Shown: positions 8,018 to 16,977, counted from the stretch's first letter. The stretch: DNA of 27,258 nucleotides from CAZMOK01 sp964567785 (GCA_964567785.1 CAZMOK010000037.1:1-27258), one strand, 5' to 3'. Notes: generated from the letters alone by a model not told the origin. Made by a program: numbers and translations.

Positions 8018-8070
8018 AAATATAGAACGCGGATGACGCGGATTAAGCGGATGTTCGCAGATTGTTCCGG
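8018..8070. repeat. GCGGAT word repeats in convergent gap
   Basis: Between the two convergent propeller genes, the word GCGGAT appears three times within 8032-8052, with variants. No hairpin with a T-run is evident for either gene. Confidence 0.55.
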
Positions 8071-9699
8071 TTATTTGAGGATGACCTTCTGTGAAGCAGC
8101 CCCCCTGGCGCTGTAAAGTCTGACAAAATAAACCCCTCTTGAAAGACCTTGCTGCGGATTGAAAGAGATTTCATGATAGCCTGGGCGCTTCCTTTCATTC
8201 ACAGGCTCAGCCACCACATTTCCGAAGATATCATACACCTTCAGCGAAACCTCTCCCCCACTCCCAATGTAGTATTTGATCCTCGTCGTCCCGGTGAAAG
8301 GATTCGGGTAACATGGAAGCAACCTGGTCTCACTTTCACCAACCGCACTTTCGGGCAGGGAATTCAAGCTGCTGAAATCAACCGGCGAGGTCCACACCTG
8401 GTAATTTCCAGTTGAATTGTCCATCCATACCGGCCACAGATGAGTTGAAGTGGAAGTAATATCGATATTGTCGCCCATATACCCCTGTCCGAGACCACCA
8501 ATGGGTACCGGTTTGAAGTTGTGGTCGCTGATCTCATACTCGGTCCAGGTTTCCCCCGCATCTGTCGACCTGGATAGAAAAACACCTGAAGAGTCAGAGG
8601 TGGTGTTCCTGTCGTCATAATAAATGATGTTCACGGCGCCGTACCGGTCAACATGGATCGAGGGAAAAAACTGGATCTTCCCGTTACTGATCTCATCCTG
8701 GTTTACCCTTATACCTTCCGACCATGTAAGTCCCTTGTCTTCGGATCTATATAATATGATATCGGGATCGTTTCCGGCTGGGGGAAGCTCTTTTTGTCCC
8801 GTCACAATATAAATATTCCCGCTGTAGGCCCCTTCTGTGGTATCGACACCGATCCCCGGCAGGCCGTTCACACGTATGTTTTGTTTTTCAGGGAGAATCC
8901 CCGTTATTCCGTTCACTTCGAAAGCATTTTCCGTTACATTCCAGTTCTCCCCGCCATTTCCAGAGGAAGCAAAACCCACAAAGATCTCCCTGAACGGGGA
9001 TACGCTCGTCACCCCAGCCCAACATATGTATACTTCCCCTTCGGGCCCTAGAATAACATCACCTCCAGCGCTTCTGTTTACCGGGTTGTTTACCGGAACC
9101 GGCTCCGACCAACCCTGTGTAATATCATCCGCATAAGAGAACATGACTGGGAAAGGGTTTGCGAATTTCACCCATGCCGCATAGGTACGACCATAAAAAC
9201 CGCTTTGTACATATGCATCCGATATGAGGGTGGCCCTTTCCAGGTCATCTGTTGAAACGGCGGCCTGGGACGACCAGGTCAGTCCGTTATCGGTTGAATA
9301 ATGAGAATACAGACCGGTAAACGGAGTCCTGCCCAGCCTTGTAAGTATCAGGTTGCCATCCTTCTCGATGGCAATTCCCGGATCACCTCCGTGAAAACCA
9401 ATGGGATCCCCTGTGCAGGTATCATTTCCCTGCCATGAAAATCCAGCATCTTCAGATATATAAATGCCCTCGCTCACGAAAAAGGGGATGAAGGTCAACG
9501 TATTGCAGGAAGCAAACAAAAGGTCATCATCCAGTGGGCTTCTCACTATAAAAACTTCTGTCTGCGAGGTTTCAGAAGGGTAAAGCCGGAAGTTTGCCCC
9601 GGGCAAAAGAAACTCTCCATACCCGGGCCTCAACTGTCCTGAAAGACCCTGCTGCAGTGAAATAAACACCACTAAAACCAGGACAATATTCTTCACCAT
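8071..9699 (-). CDS. Secreted Asp-box (BNR) beta-propeller protein with T9SS sorting domain
   Basis: The product has 542 residues with a signal peptide (about 1-21). Five Asp-box motifs (S/TxDxGxxW) mark propeller blades: SEDAGFSW at 82, STDNGLTW at 135, the variant SGNGGENW at 246, SEDKGLTW at 319 and STDAGETW at 378. Residues about 463-542 form a type A T9SS sorting domain (LPCYPNPFTG, then LKVYDIFGNVV, then GLSRGVYFVRLYS). Exo-alpha-sialidases share this fold, but the RIP motif and a clear arginine triad are not apparent, so I do not call it a sialidase. It is probably an extracellular binding or hydrolytic propeller. It lies next to a TonB receptor gene on the same strand, 129 bp downstream of that gene's stop, across a repeat-filled gap. 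Such pairing may point to use of an extracellular substrate. Confidence 0.82.
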   Translation of the reverse strand: MVKNIVLVLVVFISLQQGLSGQLRPGYGEFLLPGANFRLYPSETSQTEVFIVRSPLDDDLLFASCNTLTFIPFFVSEGIYISEDAGFSWQGNDTCTGDPIGFHGGDPGIAIEKDGNLILTRLGRTPFTGLYSHYSTDNGLTWSSQAAVSTDDLERATLISDAYVQSGFYGRTYAAWVKFANPFPVMFSYADDITQGWSEPVPVNNPVNRSAGGDVILGPEGEVYICWAGVTSVSPFREIFVGFASSGNGGENWNVTENAFEVNGITGILPEKQNIRVNGLPGIGVDTTEGAYSGNIYIVTGQKELPPAGNDPDIILYRSEDKGLTWSEGIRVNQDEISNGKIQFFPSIHVDRYGAVNIIYYDDRNTTSDSSGVFLSRSTDAGETWTEYEISDHNFKPVPIGGLGQGYMGDNIDITSTSTHLWPVWMDNSTGNYQVWTSPVDFSSLNSLPESAVGESETRLLPCYPNPFTGTTRIKYYIGSGGEVSLKVYDIFGNVVAEPVNERKRPGYHEISFNPQQGLSRGVYFVRLYSARGAASQKVILK

Positions 9700-9827
9700 A
9701 TAATTTACAGTTTACATTTTACGGTTTACAATTTACAAAGGAGTTTTTCCGGGACCAAAAACACTCAAATACTCAAACACCAGAAAACCCAAACACTCAA
9801 ACATCCGAACACTAAAACACCCGGACA
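9700..9827. repeat. Two blocks of degenerate short tandem repeats
   Basis: Positions 9704-9737 are a TTTACA-type word repeated five times with variation. Positions 9761-9827 are an AACACTCAA/AACACTAAA-type word repeated about eight times. The second block runs directly into the stop codon of the TonB receptor gene (9828-9830). No promoter for the minus-strand gene at 9699 is recognisable here. Confidence 0.75.
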
Positions 9828-11972
9828 CTAAAAAACATACCCCAGATTTACATTCACAAACCAGTTACGGGGTGCGCCTGCTTCGTAAAATCGTCTGTTG
9901 GCCGAATTGGTGTTGGTGAAGCCCACATAGATCTCATCCAGCAGGTTATTAATTCCACCGGAAACCAGGATGTTGAAGCCCCCGAACCGCATATCCACAC
10001 CAAGCACTGTGTTTACAAGACTGTAGGCATCAGTTTTGTCAGTGTTTGCGTCATCAACCCATAAACCGCTAATACCATGATAACTGACCTTTGCAAAACC
10101 GTTTATATTGTGATACAGGGGATAGCTATACGAGATCGCGGTGTAAAGATTATGTTCAGGGACACTGGGCACCACATTGCCCGAAAAATCTTTCTCTTCT
10201 TCGAGAACATTGCCCGTTGAGTCGATCAGGATGGTCTTTGCTGAATAGTTCCTGTAATTGAAATCTGAAAAAGTATAGGAAAAGGTAAACCGGAGGTCTC
10301 TGACTATTTCCAGCTCCGTACCGGCCTCGACCCCAAGCCTGTGCGTGCTTGCTGCATTCCGGAAGAACACATCTCCGTAAACCTCATAAGGGACTATTTC
10401 ATTATCAATGTAGAGATTGAAAAAAGTCAGCTCGAACAAGGCGCTCTTCATAGCAACTTCTTCACGCCTGAGGATATTTCCTTTAATACCTGCTTCAAAA
10501 TTCAGTGATTCTTCGGCATTGAGTTCAGGATTATAAAGTGTGGCAGGGTCAATGTTGTCGAGCTCGTTCTTGGCAGGACTGTCGAAGCTCTTGCCTATTG
10601 ACGAATAAATGGCCAGGTGAGGAGTAAGTTTATAATTCAGGGCCAGTTTGGGCGTGAATGCATTGAATGCCCTGTATCCTGTCAGGTACTGGGCTATTTC
10701 ATTGGTCAGGTCGTATACCACCCTGTCGTATCTTCCCGTTAGCAGAAGATTCATTTTATCAACCAGTATTTCAAAGTCATTTGACAGATAAAAGCCTGTA
10801 TTTCCGATCTTTTCATCCATTAACTGGTAGAGCTGGTCGCCTTTCTGCCCGCTGATGTTAATATAGTATTCGGTACGTGCCGGCTGGAACAGCAGGTCGC
10901 CGCCGAATGAGAATTCGTTGGTCCTCTCCCCTATTTCGGATTTGTTTGTATACCTGGCCGACAAACCCAGGCCATAGCGGCTTATGATCCTGTACTCACG
11001 ATTCGTCCTTTCAAAATACTTTATTGTGGCATACGATGTAATTTCAAGCTCATTATTCAGCTTTTTTCCGAATTTAGTGTTGAACCTGAGTCCAAGCCTT
11101 CCCTTTGTGGATATCCTTTTCTGGTCGCGGTCTACCGATCGCTGGTCGGCCTGCCAGGGGTTCTCTTCAAATTCTTCTTTTGTCAGGGAGCCGGGCAGCT
11201 TGATCAGTCCGTCTACAAAATATCCCAGTATTTTAAGGGTGGAATGTTCGGTCGGGTTTGTTTCCAGTACCATATTAAGGATATGCCAGTATTCGCTGTT
11301 ATGCTCACGGTATCCGTCGTAATTATGGTAGCTGTATGTAGTGAGAAGACGGTAATTGTTTGTTTTCACACCTGCTTTGAACCCGTTTCGGCAGAGGCCG
11401 AACGATCCCACCTGGTTGAACTGGGTAACGAAGGAGCGCGGAAAATCAATTTCGTTGATAAAATTGACCACGCCACCCGGTGCATTAGTATAGAGTGAGG
11501 AGGAATTCCCTTTGGCTATTTCTATCCTTCCTATTGAATGAAAATCTATGGCCTCAATCCTTGTCTGCCCGTCGGGTTCCGATTCAGGGATGTCATCCAG
11601 CAGTATCCTCACGCCCCTGATGCCGGAGTTCGATTTGCTTCCGAACCCTCTGATGGAGATGCGCACATCATGGTTTCCGTATCTTGATTGCATAAATATT
11701 CCGGGTACTCCTGAGAGGACATCATCTATACCTATTTTGCTGTCGTGCCTGAAACTCATATTATTGATCCTTGTAACTGAATAGGGGATATCGATGATCT
11801 TCTTTGAAACCCGTGTACCGGTAATGACTACTTCGTCGAGCTCATATTCGAGTGAATCAATGGTATAGATATAGGTTGTATCAGGCGCCTTCTTTTCCTG
11901 TGAAAAGGCTGTTTGCAAGGAAAAGATCAGACAGGCAGTAATTAGCCCGGTCAGTAACAGAGGGAACTTCAT
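9828..11972 (-). CDS. TonB-dependent outer membrane receptor
   Basis: The product has 714 residues. A signal peptide (about 1-24, cleaved near AFSQ) is followed by a TonB-box-like segment (ELDEVVITGTR, about 44-54), a plug domain (about 58-165, with DVLSGVPGIFMQSRYG and RGVRILLDDIPESEPDG) and a 22-strand-type barrel ending in LGYVF. It imports a bound ligand using TonB energy. It lacks the N-terminal carboxypeptidase-like domain of SusC proteins, and no SusD gene is present. This and the plug sequence fit the FecA/siderophore-type or other small-ligand receptors rather than a glycan system, but the ligand is not determined. It is flanked by an Asp-box secreted protein gene downstream and an AbgT transporter gene upstream, both on the same strand but separated by repeats or a hairpin. 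Confidence 0.92.
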   Translation of the reverse strand: MKFPLLLTGLITACLIFSLQTAFSQEKKAPDTTYIYTIDSLEYELDEVVITGTRVSKKIIDIPYSVTRINNMSFRHDSKIGIDDVLSGVPGIFMQSRYGNHDVRISIRGFGSKSNSGIRGVRILLDDIPESEPDGQTRIEAIDFHSIGRIEIAKGNSSSLYTNAPGGVVNFINEIDFPRSFVTQFNQVGSFGLCRNGFKAGVKTNNYRLLTTYSYHNYDGYREHNSEYWHILNMVLETNPTEHSTLKILGYFVDGLIKLPGSLTKEEFEENPWQADQRSVDRDQKRISTKGRLGLRFNTKFGKKLNNELEITSYATIKYFERTNREYRIISRYGLGLSARYTNKSEIGERTNEFSFGGDLLFQPARTEYYINISGQKGDQLYQLMDEKIGNTGFYLSNDFEILVDKMNLLLTGRYDRVVYDLTNEIAQYLTGYRAFNAFTPKLALNYKLTPHLAIYSSIGKSFDSPAKNELDNIDPATLYNPELNAEESLNFEAGIKGNILRREEVAMKSALFELTFFNLYIDNEIVPYEVYGDVFFRNAASTHRLGVEAGTELEIVRDLRFTFSYTFSDFNYRNYSAKTILIDSTGNVLEEEKDFSGNVVPSVPEHNLYTAISYSYPLYHNINGFAKVSYHGISGLWVDDANTDKTDAYSLVNTVLGVDMRFGGFNILVSGGINNLLDEIYVGFTNTNSANRRFYEAGAPRNWFVNVNLGYVF

Positions 11973-11998
11973 ACAGATTCGAAATTAAGCAAAATATT

Positions 11999-12026
11999 CA
12001 AGGCAGCATGGCGGCATGCTGCCTTG
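11999..12026 (-). terminator. Hairpin after the AbgT transporter gene
   Basis: A perfect 12-bp stem (CAAGGCAGCATG, 11999-12010, with 12015-12026) closes a 4-nt loop, 2 bp after the AbgT stop codon. On the minus strand it is followed by an AT-rich tract with four T residues, so it may terminate or stabilise the 3' end. The T-run is weak. Confidence 0.6.
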
Positions 12027-12028
12027 AT

Positions 12029-13552
12029 CTAAGGGGCTAACTCATAGTGGATACCGGCTCCCGGTCCTATAGGGATGCCGAGAGATATCCAGATGATAAG
12101 CATAATGGTCCAGGCAACGAAGAAAACGATCGAGTAGGGCAGCATAGTGGCTATTATGGTCCCTATGCCGGCGTTTCGATCGTATTTCTGCACAAAAGCT
12201 ATTATCAGTGCAAAGAAGCTCATCATTGGTGAGATAATGTTCGTTACACTGTCGCCTATCCTGTAAACCACCTGCGACAGCTCGGGCGAATATCCCATCA
12301 GCATGAACATAGGTATGAAGATGGGGGCGAGGAGGGCCCATTTGGCTGAAGCACTTCCCATGAGCATATTGAGCGAGGCGGCTAATATGATGAACAGGAT
12401 CATCAACGGTATCAGTCCCAGACCGGAGGCCGAAAGCCCTTCTGCGCCTTTGATGGCAATTATGAGGCCGAGATTCGACCATTTGAAATAGGCTACGAAC
12501 TGTGCTGCAAAGAAGACGAGAACGATATATGTTGCCAGAGTTTTCATGTTATCGGCCATGCCTTTCATCACATCCGAATCGTTCTTGTATTTCCTGACTG
12601 CCACTCCATAGGCGATACCGGCCGAGCCGGCGAAAAGGAAGAGGAGAGCAACAATTCCTTTAATGACGGGTGATGTCAGCAATCCCCCGTCCATTCCCCT
12701 GAGCAACCCGTTCTCGGGGACCAGTCCGATGACCAGGATTGCAGTGATCAGAAGAGATACTATTGTTGCATACCTAAGGCCAATTTTTTCAGCTTTTGAA
12801 AGCGGTTCTATTTTCTCCTGTGGCACATCCCCGTCGTACTCGCCAAGCCTTGGTGCAACAACTCGTTCGGTTACCCAGGTCCCGGCCCCTGCAACCATAA
12901 AGGTCGATATTACCATGAAGTAATAGTTTGCCGTGGGGTTTACGGTGTATTCAGGGTCGATGATCCTTGCGGCCTCCTGAGAAAGCCCGGCAAGAAGGGG
13001 GTCGATAGTGCCCAACAGGAGATTAGCGCTGAAGCCCCCCGAAACACCGGCAAAAGCCGCAGCCATTCCTGTAACCGGATGCCTGCCTATTGACAGGAAA
13101 ATAGTCCCGGCGAGCGGGATGAGAAGCACATAGCCGATATCACTTGCCAGGTTAGATATAACACCTGAGAGCACAAGGACGAAAGTGAGCAATTTCTTTG
13201 GTGACGAAAGGACCAGTAACCGGATAAGGGCACTGATCAGGCCGCTGCCTTCGGCTATGCCTATACCAAGCATGGCTACGAGCACGATACCAAGAGGGGC
13301 GAAATCAGTGAAATTTTTCACCATGTCGAGAAGTATCCTGTGGATACCCTCTTTATCTAGCAGGTTATTTACTTGCACAAGCTCTCCTGTAGCAGGGTTT
13401 GTTGCCTGAAAACCCAGGATGTGGGCAAACCAGGAAAAGAAAAGCGCGAGCAGGGCAAAGATGAGGAACAACGTAGCCGGGTGGGGGAGGGCGTTACCGG
13501 CTCTTTCCACACCGTTCAGGAATCTGTCGAAAAAGGATCTCTTTTTAGGCAT
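12029..13552 (-). CDS. AbgT family transporter
   Basis: The product has 507 residues with about a dozen hydrophobic segments. The N terminus (FFDRFLNGVERAGNALPHPATLF) and the segments TDFAPLGIVLVAMLGIGIAEGSGL and LASDIGYVLLIPLAGTIF, then GFSANLLLGTIDPLLAGLSQ, are characteristic of the AbgT family. Length is normal. Known members take up p-aminobenzoyl-glutamate (E. coli AbgT) or export sulfonamides and folate-related compounds (MtrF, YdaH). No abgA/abgB hydrolase genes are nearby, so salvage of aminobenzoyl-glutamate is not supported by context and the direction of transport is open. The gene has its own promoter candidate at 13657-13691, in which a sequence similar to the TetR operator arm occurs. 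Confidence 0.9.
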   Translation of the reverse strand: MPKKRSFFDRFLNGVERAGNALPHPATLFLIFALLALFFSWFAHILGFQATNPATGELVQVNNLLDKEGIHRILLDMVKNFTDFAPLGIVLVAMLGIGIAEGSGLISALIRLLVLSSPKKLLTFVLVLSGVISNLASDIGYVLLIPLAGTIFLSIGRHPVTGMAAAFAGVSGGFSANLLLGTIDPLLAGLSQEAARIIDPEYTVNPTANYYFMVISTFMVAGAGTWVTERVVAPRLGEYDGDVPQEKIEPLSKAEKIGLRYATIVSLLITAILVIGLVPENGLLRGMDGGLLTSPVIKGIVALLFLFAGSAGIAYGVAVRKYKNDSDVMKGMADNMKTLATYIVLVFFAAQFVAYFKWSNLGLIIAIKGAEGLSASGLGLIPLMILFIILAASLNMLMGSASAKWALLAPIFIPMFMLMGYSPELSQVVYRIGDSVTNIISPMMSFFALIIAFVQKYDRNAGIGTIIATMLPYSIVFFVAWTIMLIIWISLGIPIGPGAGIHYELAP

Positions 13553-13861
13553 TATGTGATTTTGTTTTTATTGCCACTTTCAGTTGTCAGTCGAGTCAGC
13601 TGTCAGAAGCAAGTTGAATATACCCTGTTTTCAATTGTGGCATCTCTATTTTTTGGCAAATATATAAGTATCTGATTATCTGACTAACAAATATCACTAA
13701 CAAAGAAAGCGGATATTTGTGCAATCAATGATGTTTTTTTGGGATGGGTTGGTTGACCGGAGGCTCTTTCAGTGAGCCAGCAGGTAAGGGTTGCACCTAA
13801 AAAAGCAGAAATATTTTGAATGCTTGTTTACATTTCAGTAACTTAGGCAATTTAATTAGAT
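13553..13861. other. Divergent intergenic region, abgT-type gene to acetyltransferase gene
   Basis: This 309-bp gap contains a GTCAG-rich degenerate repeat (about 13578-13609), a minus-strand promoter candidate at 13657-13691 and, before the plus-strand gene, a weak -7-like TAACTTAG (13839-13846) with TTTTG at 13813-13817. No ORF or RNA gene was recognised. Confidence 0.5.
13657..13691 (-). promoter_or_regulatory. Probable promoter of the AbgT-family gene with operator-like half-site
   Basis: On the minus strand a perfect -7 box TATATTTG (13664-13657) and a TTTG -33 element (13691-13688) are 23 bp apart, at the upper limit of the known spacing. Within the spacer, positions 13675-13687 match one arm of the inverted repeat at 941-953 in 12 of 13 bases. 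A second arm is not present. Confidence 0.5.
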
Positions 13862-14623
13862 ATGAGCGAACCGGAAATTATAGAGCTTACCCCTTCTAAC
13901 ATCGAAAAGTATGGCGTGGGTTGTATCAGGAACAAGAATCACCCGGGGGTACAGGAAAAGATAAAATGGTACAAAAAGCATTACCACACGGGTTTAAGGA
14001 TGCTGCAGGTTTATATAGACGGCAAGCTATCAGGGTTTGTAGAATATGTTTCCGGTGGAAGTCCATGGAGGCCTGTGATGGCTGAAGGCTATCTTTTCAT
14101 CCATTGTATCTGGGTATATAACAACAAAATTCATAATGAAGGGACAGGTAGCCAGCTTTTAAAAAAATGCACCGATATTGCCGATTATACAGGCCGAATG
14201 GGCGTTGCAACAATATCGAGCAGGGGGTCCTGGCTTGCCGATGAGAGGATCTTTTTAAAGAATGGGTTCGAAAAGATAGCCTCGAAAGAACGTTTTGACC
14301 TGATGGTTTATAAGCTGAAAAGAGGCAGGCTGCCCGAGTTCATTAAATGGGAGGAGCGGGCGGAAGATCATACAGGGACAACCCTGATCCTTTCCCATCA
14401 ATGCCCCGCAAATGCCAGGGCAATGATTGATATCAAAAAAATTGCCGAAGAGGAGGATATAAATCTGAATATCAGAATTTTGAGAGATGCCTGCCAGGCA
14501 CAGAGAGCCCCTTCCGGTTTTGGGGTCTTCCAGCTTCTCCACAACGGCAATGTACTTGAAGATCAATATATTAGTGGCACCAGGTTTCGTAATATAGTGA
14601 AGAAACAAATCAATCGATCATAA
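13862..14623 (+). CDS. GNAT acetyltransferase with YoaP-like C-terminal domain
   Basis: The product has 253 residues. The N-terminal part (about 1-155) is a GNAT acetyltransferase fold: a beta-strand segment LRMLQVYIDGKLSGFVEYV, then FIHCIWVYNNKIHNEGTGSQLLKKC containing the acetyl-CoA binding loop (NEGTGSQLL), then a late SWLADERIFLKNGFEKI segment. The C-terminal part (about 165-253), with LILSHQCPANA and ILRDACQAQRAPSGFGVFQLLHNG, matches the YoaP-like domain found fused to GNATs. The acetyl acceptor is not known for the family. The stop is 8 bp before the ybeY start, so the two are probably co-transcribed. Start at ATG 13862, with no Shine-Dalgarno. Confidence 0.8.
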   Translation: MSEPEIIELTPSNIEKYGVGCIRNKNHPGVQEKIKWYKKHYHTGLRMLQVYIDGKLSGFVEYVSGGSPWRPVMAEGYLFIHCIWVYNNKIHNEGTGSQLLKKCTDIADYTGRMGVATISSRGSWLADERIFLKNGFEKIASKERFDLMVYKLKRGRLPEFIKWEERAEDHTGTTLILSHQCPANARAMIDIKKIAEEEDINLNIRILRDACQAQRAPSGFGVFQLLHNGNVLEDQYISGTRFRNIVKKQINRS

Positions 14624-14631
14624 TTCCTGGA

Positions 14632-15060
14632 ATGAGCACAGAAAGTATAAATTTTTTTACTGAAGATATCTCATATCCTTATGAGGATAAAAACGAAACC
14701 CGGGAGTGGATCGAAAAGGTTGCAGAGCAGGAGGGTTTTAGGACAGGAGACATAAACCTTGTTTTTTGCTCCGATTCTTATCTTTACGACCTGAATGTTA
14801 AGTTTCTTCATCACTACACATATACCGACATTATCACTTTCGATCTTTCGGAAGATAATGAGGTTATCAGCGGAGATATTTTCATTTCTGTAGAGCGTGC
14901 ACGTGAAAATTCCGGTAAATACAATGTATCCCATCAGCATGAGATCAGGCGGCTTCTCGCTCACGGCATCCTACACCTTGCCGGCTATGGTGATAAAACC
15001 GACCGGGATAAAGCCCTTATGAGACAAAAGGAGGATTATTACCTATCTTTGCACCCCTGA
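14632..15060 (+). CDS. ybeY: Endoribonuclease YbeY (16S rRNA maturation)
   Basis: The product has 142 residues. YbeY is a zinc-dependent endoribonuclease used in 16S rRNA 3'-end maturation and late 30S quality control. The family landmarks are TDIITFDL (65-72), GDIFISVERA (81-90) and the metal motif HGILHLAGYGD (111-121). In the classical motif three histidines bind zinc; here His111 and His115 are present but the third position is Asp121, followed by KTDRDKALMRQKE. As far as I recall, related Bacteroidota sequences show a similar GYxDKT form, so the enzyme is probably active. The gene is 8 bp after the acetyltransferase gene and 45 bp before mnmG. A parS site begins 1 bp after its stop codon. 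Confidence 0.93.
   Translation: MSTESINFFTEDISYPYEDKNETREWIEKVAEQEGFRTGDINLVFCSDSYLYDLNVKFLHHYTYTDIITFDLSEDNEVISGDIFISVERARENSGKYNVSHQHEIRRLLAHGILHLAGYGDKTDRDKALMRQKEDYYLSLHP
15044..15051 (+). promoter_or_regulatory. Possible -7 element for mnmG
   Basis: TATCTTTG fits TAnnTTTG exactly and lies inside the 3' end of ybeY, with transcription predicted to start just before the parS site at 15062. No TTG -33 element is found at the right distance, so this is weak. Confidence 0.3.
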
Positions 15061-15061
15061 A

Positions 15062-15077
15062 TGTTCCACGTGAAACA
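15062..15077. promoter_or_regulatory. parS centromere-like site (ParB binding), copy 1
   Basis: TGTTCCACGTGAAACA matches the classical chromosomal parS consensus TGTTNCACGTGAAACA and differs from the perfectly palindromic form by one base in one arm. It starts 1 bp after the ybeY stop codon and lies in the leader of mnmG. ParB loads here to organise and segregate the chromosome. Confidence 0.88.
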
Positions 15078-15105
15078 TTAAAAAATTTTAATTGTTAAAG
15101 GCTTA

Positions 15106-16977
15106 GTGTTTAATGATTACGACATAATAGTTGTAGGCGCCGGACATTCCGGTTGCGAGGCGGCGGCGGCGGCGGCAAACCTTGGCTCGTCCACTTTGCT
15201 TGTGACCATGAACATGGCAAATATGGCCCAGATGTCGTGCAACCCTGCCATGGGAGGGATTGCAAAAGGACAGATCGTTAGGGAAATAGATGCACTTGGT
15301 GGATATTCAGGAATTGTGACCGACAAAACGATGATCCAGTTCAGGATGCTCAACAAATCAAAAGGTCCCGCTATGTGGAGCCCCAGGGCACAGAGCGACA
15401 GGATGCTTTTTTCGTCTGAATGGAGGAAAATGCTTGAAAATACCCCCAACCTGGATTTCTGGCAGGACATGGTAGTTGAGGTCATCACCAAAGATAAAAA
15501 GGTTACTGGGGTCCGTACTTCGATGGGCCATGAGATCCCCTGCAGGGCTGTTATCCTTACAAACGGCACTTTTCTCAACGGGATCATCCATATTGGTCAA
15601 AAGCAATTCGGCGGTGGCAGGATCGGGGAAAAGGCTTCACGCGGCCTCACTGAGAATATGAAAGACCTTGGTTTTGAATCAGACCGGATGAAAACAGGAA
15701 CCCCTGTGAGAGTTGATGGCAGAACAATTGACTTTTCAAAACTGGAAGAGCAAAAAGGAGATGAAAACCCGGGAAAGTTTTCATTTACAGATACGCCCCC
15801 GCTCAATAAACAAAGGAGTTGCTGGATAGCTTACACTACACCGGTTGTGCATGATGTACTTAGGACCGGATTCAATGAATCGCCAATGTTTGCCGGACGG
15901 ATCGAAGGAATAGGTCCACGATATTGTCCTTCCATTGAAGATAAAATTGACCGTTTTTCGGATAAGGACAGCCACCAGCTTTTTGTCGAACCTGAGGGTT
16001 GGGACACAATTGAATACTATGTAAACGGTTTCTCCTCTTCTCTTCCTGATTATGTGCAGTTCGAAGCCTTAAGAAGGATACCGGGTTTTGAAAATGCCAA
16101 AATCTTCAGGCCCGGGTATGCCATAGAATATGACTATTTCCCGCCTGTGCAATTAAATCCAACCCTGGAAACAAAACTCGTTGAAAATCTCTACTTCGCC
16201 GGTCAGATCAACGGCACAACCGGTTATGAAGAAGCCGGGGCACAGGGAATAATGGCAGGTATTAATGCCCATCTGAAACTCCGCGAAGAATCACCCTTCA
16301 CTCTCGGCCGTTCTGATGCGTATATTGGAGTTCTTATTGATGACCTGATCACTAAGGGTGTGGACGAACCTTACAGAATGTTTACTTCCAGGGCCGAATA
16401 CCGCATTTTGTTACGCCAGAGCAATGCAGATATCAGACTTACCCCTGTTTCCCACCGACTGGGCCTTGCATCAGAATCCCGTTACTCAGAAGTGAGAAAA
16501 AAATCAGAGGTTATAGAACAATCGGTAAAATTCCTTAAGAAGGAGAGTATTACACCCGATGCCGCTAATAATTTATTAGGATCGGTTGGCACATCGCCTT
16601 TGAAACAGGGTGTTAAAATTGCCTCGTTACTTCTCAGACCTCAAATATCCATTGATCATATAATGGATCTTTCACCGGGATTCAGAAACCTGATAAATTC
16701 ACTTGAATTTTCTACACAGGAGATACTTGAAGAAACCGAGATCCGGATCAAATATGAGAGTTACATCAATAAGGAGCGGGATCTTGCCGACAAACTCGAA
16801 CGTCTTGATGAAATAAAGCTTGTCGACAACCTTGATTACAGCCTCTTCAAATCAATCTCTTTTGAAGCAAGGGAAAAGCTTTCTCGTATCCGTCCCAGAA
16901 CTTTGGGACAGGCATCCCGCATAAGCGGGGTTTCCCCCGCCGACATTTCAGTGCTACTTGTTCATCTTGGACGGTAA
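15106..16977 (+). CDS. mnmG: tRNA U34 carboxymethylaminomethyl synthase subunit MnmG
   Basis: The product has 623 residues, the usual MnmG/GidA length. With MnmE it adds the aminomethyl or carboxymethylaminomethyl group at C5 of wobble uridine 34, using FAD, NADH and a methylene-folate donor. The FAD site GAGHSGCEAAAAA lies at 11-23. The conserved cysteines are Cys45 (MSCNPAMGGIAKG) and Cys274 (RYCPSIEDKI). GTG at 15106 is the start; an in-frame TAA at 15079-15081 and the absence of another good start support it. The C-terminal helical domain used to contact MnmE is complete (RIRPRTLGQASRISGVSPADIS). The gene is bracketed by two parS sites. In many bacteria gidA is close to the replication origin, consistent with this. 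mnmE, gidB and parAB are not in the window. Confidence 0.97.
   Translation: MFNDYDIIVVGAGHSGCEAAAAAANLGSSTLLVTMNMANMAQMSCNPAMGGIAKGQIVREIDALGGYSGIVTDKTMIQFRMLNKSKGPAMWSPRAQSDRMLFSSEWRKMLENTPNLDFWQDMVVEVITKDKKVTGVRTSMGHEIPCRAVILTNGTFLNGIIHIGQKQFGGGRIGEKASRGLTENMKDLGFESDRMKTGTPVRVDGRTIDFSKLEEQKGDENPGKFSFTDTPPLNKQRSCWIAYTTPVVHDVLRTGFNESPMFAGRIEGIGPRYCPSIEDKIDRFSDKDSHQLFVEPEGWDTIEYYVNGFSSSLPDYVQFEALRRIPGFENAKIFRPGYAIEYDYFPPVQLNPTLETKLVENLYFAGQINGTTGYEEAGAQGIMAGINAHLKLREESPFTLGRSDAYIGVLIDDLITKGVDEPYRMFTSRAEYRILLRQSNADIRLTPVSHRLGLASESRYSEVRKKSEVIEQSVKFLKKESITPDAANNLLGSVGTSPLKQGVKIASLLLRPQISIDHIMDLSPGFRNLINSLEFSTQEILEETEIRIKYESYINKERDLADKLERLDEIKLVDNLDYSLFKSISFEAREKLSRIRPRTLGQASRISGVSPADISVLLVHLGR

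Noticed and set aside
8071..9699. Calling the Asp-box protein an active sialidase
   Set aside because: Asp-boxes are present, but the RIP motif and a convincing catalytic Arg/Tyr/Glu set are not visible; many non-sialidase propellers carry Asp-boxes.
9828..11972. A SusC/SusD-type glycan uptake locus
   Set aside because: The receptor lacks the SusC N-terminal domain and no SusD gene or glycoside hydrolase gene is nearby.
11990..11998. A minus-strand -7 element for the TonB receptor gene
   Set aside because: TATTTTG is one base short of the TAnnTTTG spacing, and the -33 position would fall in the hairpin at 11999-12026.
14895..14910. A third CACGTG within ybeY as a possible parS site
   Set aside because: Only 10 of 16 bases match the parS consensus and the left arm is unrelated; it is explained by coding sequence.
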